From the NCBI GenBank assembly GCA_945928585.1, contig CAMENQ010000070.1:1-9616 (forward strand): a DNA stretch of 9,616 nucleotides, in the 5' to 3' direction. The notes under the pieces are model-generated. The model was not told the DNA's origin. It saw nothing but the letters and a program-made list of their open reading frames with translations, and made no database searches. Made by a program: the position numbers and the translations under genes. Origin of the DNA: an uncultured Roseburia sp. GTDB taxonomy: Bacteria; Bacillota; Clostridia; Lachnospirales; Lachnospiraceae. Of this stretch, positions 6,999 through 9,616 are shown one piece after another (the first letter of the stretch is position 1; every line of letters starts with the position of its first letter).

Positions 6999-7001
6999 TA
7001 T

Positions 7002-8909
7002 ATGAAACAAAAACGACAGCTATTAGCATTATTACTTACTGTTATATTTATTATAACAGGCTGTGCAGACAGCAGAAATATGCTGGAAACACCTTCTGCT
7101 TCCGAAAAGCAGACAACAGACAGCAGATTGGAGACAACTACAGATGACTCAGACATACCTGCAAATAATACAGGCTCTGAATGTGACTACAACTTCTCTC
7201 TCTACGATGACGGCAGAACCTTTACAAAGACTCAGATATCAGTTCAGTCAGATTTTGAAGAGTTTCTGCATAGTTTATTTGTTGATGAAATGACATCCAC
7301 AAACAGCATAAACGTTCACTTTATTATGGAACATCCTGAAAACTACGGCTTAGAAAAACCTGAACCTAGCTGGGGTGATCTTGACTTTACGGATACATCA
7401 GAAACCGAAACGGAAATTTCAAACCTGTTAAAGGAACTGAAAACTTTCGATTATGATGCTTTGACATATGAGCAGCAGCTTTTATATGATATTATGAAGG
7501 AATATTTTGAAGATCAGCAGGGAACTTCTGATTATATTTATTTTTCCTCCGGTTTTTCTCCTGCATCCGGCATTCAGGTAGAGTTTCCTATTATCTTTTC
7601 AGAATATGACTTTATTGAAAAAAGTGATATAGACAACTATCTTACTTTATTAAATACCTGTTATTCATATACAGAAGCCGTATGCCGGTATGAGCTTGAC
7701 CGCAAGGACAAAGGATATGCCCTTTCAGATGTAGCTTTATCGGATATTATTGACCAGTGCAATGAATTTATTAATGCAGAACCTAACTGTCTGCGTCCTG
7801 TATTTGAAAATAAGCTTAAAAACTTTAGCGGACTTTCAGAGGGCGAAATTTCAGACTATATGGAGCAATTTGACAAAGGAATTGAAGAACAGCTTATTCC
7901 TTCATATAAACTTATAATTACTACAGTCGAAACCATACAGAAAGACAATCCTTCAAAAGAAGGTATGTGCAATTATGATGACGGAAAAGATTATTATGAA
8001 TACCTTGTAAAGTCGAAAACAGGCTCATCACGTTCTTTAGACGAATTATATGAAATGATAAATGATTCCCTTGAAAAATGCAGAAAGAAGGTAACTAAGC
8101 TGATTGCCAATAATGCATCGCTTATAGAGGAAATGGATTCATATGAATATTTTACGGATGATCCGTCAAAAATGCTGGATTCCCTTCTTGTTTCACTTAA
8201 GGAAGACTTTCCTGCAGCCGTAAATGAAAATTACAATATAAATTATGTACCTGAATCCCTTGAAAGTACAATGACCCCTGCATATTATGTTATTCCTCCT
8301 ATTGATAATTCAAACAAAAATAACATTTATATAAATAACTGGGAGGAATATTCACATATGGATTTGTTTCCTACAATCGCCCACGAAGGATTTCCAGGAC
8401 ATATGTACCAGCACACTTACTATTACAGTCAAAATCCTCATTATATCCGTTCATTATTTGATTTTACAGGCTATGATGAGGGCTGGGCAAAATATGTGGA
8501 ACTTTGCTATTCCTACAAATACTCAGGTATGGATGAAGACCTTGCAGAGCTCTTTAAGTACAATGCAGAATTCAGTTTCGGAATTTACTGCGCATGCGAC
8601 ATAGGTATAAACTATTATGGATGGGACTACCAGGACACCTATGACTATCTTTCCCAATACGTAGGCGATGACAAAACATATGTTGACGAAATATATTATA
8701 CTATGGTAGATGAGCCTTCTGTTTATCTGGCTTACTTTATAGGCTATTTAGAAATAGATTCCCTTAAGGATACTGCTATGGAAACTCTCGGTTCTGCTTT
8801 TGACATAAAAGAATTTCACAGATTCATCCTTCAAATAGGTCCATGTCAGTATGATATAATCGAGGACCGTATGGAAGACTGGATAGACAGAGCCATGAAC
8901 GGAAACTAA
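7002..8909 (+). CDS. DUF885-family lipoprotein, putative metallopeptidase
   Basis: This is a 635-aa membrane-anchored lipoprotein on the outer face of the cell. Residues 1-21 are a lipoprotein signal with lipobox ITGC (Cys21 lipidated), followed by a Ser/Thr/Asp-rich linker to about residue 60. The body matches the DUF885 family (Pfam PF05960), distantly gluzincin-like. It has AYYVIPP upstream of the signature HEGFPGH (461-467; H461, E462 and H467 are likely metal and catalytic residues) and EGW (493-495) as the probable third ligand region. Substrates are unknown; peptides are a reasonable guess. The start is ATG 7002 with AAAGGAGAT 5 nt upstream; the frame can be read back to a TTG at 6972 but that lacks a binding site. 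It stands alone: divergent from the 862-aa secreted protein and convergent with rubredoxin. Confidence 0.9.
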   Translation: MKQKRQLLALLLTVIFIITGCADSRNMLETPSASEKQTTDSRLETTTDDSDIPANNTGSECDYNFSLYDDGRTFTKTQISVQSDFEEFLHSLFVDEMTSTNSINVHFIMEHPENYGLEKPEPSWGDLDFTDTSETETEISNLLKELKTFDYDALTYEQQLLYDIMKEYFEDQQGTSDYIYFSSGFSPASGIQVEFPIIFSEYDFIEKSDIDNYLTLLNTCYSYTEAVCRYELDRKDKGYALSDVALSDIIDQCNEFINAEPNCLRPVFENKLKNFSGLSEGEISDYMEQFDKGIEEQLIPSYKLIITTVETIQKDNPSKEGMCNYDDGKDYYEYLVKSKTGSSRSLDELYEMINDSLEKCRKKVTKLIANNASLIEEMDSYEYFTDDPSKMLDSLLVSLKEDFPAAVNENYNINYVPESLESTMTPAYYVIPPIDNSNKNNIYINNWEEYSHMDLFPTIAHEGFPGHMYQHTYYYSQNPHYIRSLFDFTGYDEGWAKYVELCYSYKYSGMDEDLAELFKYNAEFSFGIYCACDIGINYYGWDYQDTYDYLSQYVGDDKTYVDEIYYTMVDEPSVYLAYFIGYLEIDSLKDTAMETLGSAFDIKEFHRFILQIGPCQYDIIEDRMEDWIDRAMNGN

Positions 8910-8928
8910 ATTATCAGTTACGGATGCG

Positions 8929-8969
8929 GGCAGATGGTTCTATATTATGGGTGTAATCTTCCATCTGCC
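8929..8969 (+). repeat. 9-bp perfect stem-loop just after the lipoprotein gene
   Basis: GGCAGATGG (8929-8937) pairs exactly with CCATCTGCC (8961-8969) around a 23-nt loop, with possible outer pairing of TTATC (8911-8915) and GATAA (8983-8987). No T-run follows, so it is not itself an intrinsic terminator; it may protect the mRNA 3' end. The loop carries the 19-bp motif that recurs at 9549-9567. Confidence 0.55.
8938..8956 (+). repeat. 19-bp repeat motif, copy 1
   Basis: TTCTATATTATGGGTGTAA matches copy 2 at 9549-9567 in 18 of 19 positions, in the same orientation and about 611 bp apart. Here it fills the loop of the hairpin at 8929-8969. Confidence 0.55.
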
Positions 8970-8990
8970 GGGTCCCATAAACGATAACTA

Positions 8991-9052
8991 AAAAGCGACA
9001 GGCTATATGAGCAATGGACTCAAGTCATCACTCATGTACCCTGTCGTTTTTT
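8991..9052. terminator. Bidirectional intrinsic terminator between lipoprotein and rubredoxin genes
   Basis: CGACAGG (8996-9002) pairs with CCTGTCG (9040-9046). An inner ATGAG/CTCAT stem (9007-9011 with 9031-9035) extends the hairpin, which has an interrupted upper stem. On the plus strand it is followed by six T (9047-9052), and on the minus strand by CTTTTTAG, so it can end both convergent transcripts. Confidence 0.8.
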
Positions 9053-9104
9053 ACATCTGCATTCTGCTTATACTGATTTCCAATACGATAACCGCCTGTT
9101 TAAA

Positions 9105-9260
9105 TTAAGCCTCTGCAAAATTATCCTTGCCTGCACCGCAAAGAGGACATTCAAAATCTTCCGGTATATCCTCCCACTTTGTTCCCGGTGCAATTCCGCC
9201 TTCCGGATAACCTGCTTCCTCATCATATTCCCATCCGCATAATTCACATACATATTTCAT
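9105..9260 (-). CDS. Rubredoxin
   Basis: This 51-aa cytoplasmic electron carrier holds one iron in an Fe(Cys)4 site. In anaerobes rubredoxins pass electrons to rubrerythrin, superoxide reductase or flavoprotein oxidases during oxygen and peroxide detoxification, and to other redox enzymes. Both cysteine knuckles are intact: CELCGW (Cys5, Cys8) and [11 protein letters not shown] (Cys38, Cys41). The conserved [15 protein letters not shown] stands between them, and the length is that of the family. Trp10 replaces the more common Tyr in the first knuckle. The start is ATG with AAGGAGAG about 7 nt upstream. It has its own strong promoter at 9425-9453, a long leader, and shares a terminator with the convergent lipoprotein gene. 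No redox partner gene is in the window, so its partner cannot be named. Confidence 0.95.
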   Translation of the reverse strand: MKYVCELCGWEYDEEAGYPEGGIAPGTKWEDIPEDFECPLCGAGKDNFAEA

Positions 9261-9318
9261 CGTTTTTCTCTCCTTTTTCATTTTTTATTGAAATTTTTAA
9301 TTTCCTGTTAAAACATGC

Positions 9319-9413
9319 TTATTTACCAACAGAATACTCTCCACACCAATGTTCTTACTCATACCGCAAACACTGTATGCCTCGGATTAAAGCCTGATTC
9401 TTCTGACAAATAA
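9319..9413 (-). promoter_or_regulatory. Foldable long leader of the rubredoxin mRNA
   Basis: From the promoter at 9425-9453 the rubredoxin leader is about 155 nt. Minus-strand CAGAA (9401-9405) can pair with TTCTG (9330-9334), and TTATTT (9408-9413) with AAATAA (9319-9324), closing a domain of about 95 nt. Within it CATAC (9375-9379) pairs with GTATG (9360-9364). A 21-codon ORF (ATG at 9360-9362, TAA at 9297-9299) also lies here, without a good ribosome binding site. No known riboswitch class is recognised; it may be a structured RNA, an interspersed repeat, or nothing. Confidence 0.3.
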
Positions 9414-9424
9414 ACCCTAAAAAT

Positions 9425-9453
9425 ATTATATATCTTATCTTATCATAATTCAA
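9425..9453 (-). promoter_or_regulatory. Promoter of the rubredoxin gene
   Basis: On the minus strand TTGAAT (9448-9453) is followed after exactly 17 bp by a perfect TATAAT (9425-9430). Transcription would begin near 9418. No closer promoter to the gene was found. Confidence 0.65.
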
Positions 9454-9480
9454 GCCATAACAAAATTTAACAGTTTATTC

Positions 9481-9616
9481 CCGTAGCAATCCAGCCCTGC
9501 CGTATGTGTTTGATGCTGTCAGCTGTGGTGTCTGGCCCTGACAGGCGATTCTGTATTATGGGTGTAAGCATTGAGGAGGCAATTAGAAATTTAATAATGT
9601 GCTGCGGCTATCTTCT
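9481..9616. other. GC-rich intergenic island at the right edge, no convincing gene
   Basis: Positions 9481-9550 are about 57% GC, next to 9421-9470 at about 16%. The island holds a 7-bp inverted repeat (CTGTCAG 9516-9522 with CTGACAG 9538-9544) and copy 2 of the 19-bp motif. A plus-strand frame is open from 9471 to the window end and a 34-codon minus-strand ORF lies at 9467-9571, but neither has a good ribosome binding site and the latter overlaps the rubredoxin -35 region closely. The contrast in composition suggests an inserted repeat rather than a gene. Confidence 0.35.
9549..9567 (+). repeat. 19-bp repeat motif, copy 2
   Basis: TTCTGTATTATGGGTGTAA differs from copy 1 (8938-8956) at one position. 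It lies just downstream of the CTGTCAG/CTGACAG inverted repeat in the GC-rich island. Confidence 0.55.

Noticed and set aside
6972..7001. TTG start ten codons before the lipoprotein ATG
   Set aside because: It would translate through the gene's own ribosome binding site and disrupt the usual lipoprotein signal layout; ATG 7002 is well placed.
9068..9253. 61-aa minus-strand ORF
   Set aside because: It overlaps the rubredoxin gene in another frame; the rubredoxin has both cysteine knuckles and a good ribosome binding site.
9467..9571. 34-codon minus-strand ORF in the GC-rich island
   Set aside because: No ribosome binding site, and the frame ends about 13 bp from the rubredoxin -35 box; open frames there follow from GC-rich composition.
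1..9616. CRISPR array, tRNA/rRNA genes, transposase or phage genes
   Set aside because: No regularly spaced repeats, cloverleaf or rRNA-like sequence, and no matching protein motifs were seen on either strand.

Overview
The window looks like chromosomal DNA of a low-GC Gram-positive anaerobe, most likely a clostridium of the Lachnospiraceae type. The grounds are AT-rich intergenic DNA, strong AGGAGG-type ribosome binding sites, sigma-A promoters with TTGACA/TATAAT-like boxes, the Firmicutes-style metG-tatD-rsmA gene order, a lipoprotein with a Gram-positive type lipobox, and a rubredoxin typical of anaerobes. The family assignment is inference; no rRNA or other direct marker is present.

Left part (1-4028): on the minus strand a housekeeping operon runs metG (methionyl-tRNA synthetase), tatD (TatD-family metal-dependent nuclease) and rsmA/ksgA (16S rRNA dimethyltransferase). 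It has its own promoter just upstream of metG. Beyond rsmA lies a further minus-strand promoter followed at once by a perfect 16-bp stem-loop, and then what may be the first codons of a gene leaving the window at position 1.

Middle (4100-8909): two exported proteins are transcribed divergently from an AT-rich region of about 310 bp. Leftward is an 862-aa secreted protein of unknown function. Rightward is a 635-aa lipoprotein of the DUF885 family with the HEGFPGH metal-binding motif. The region between them holds two promoters, an inverted repeat, and a compact GC-rich two-hairpin segment of 100 bp enclosed by a perfect 10-bp direct repeat that includes the ribosome binding site of the lipoprotein gene.

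Right part (8910-9616): the lipoprotein gene converges on a 51-aa rubredoxin gene (minus strand, missed by a 60-aa ORF cutoff), and the two share a bidirectional terminator. The rubredoxin has a strong promoter and an unusually long leader of about 155 nt that can fold. A 19-bp motif occurs once in the loop of a hairpin after the lipoprotein gene and again in a GC-rich island at the right edge, so it brackets the rubredoxin locus.

The coding content is ordinary. What deserves attention is the intergenic DNA: several compact, GC-richer, foldable segments that look like interspersed repeats or structured leaders. No CRISPR array, transposase, phage gene, tRNA or rRNA was seen.
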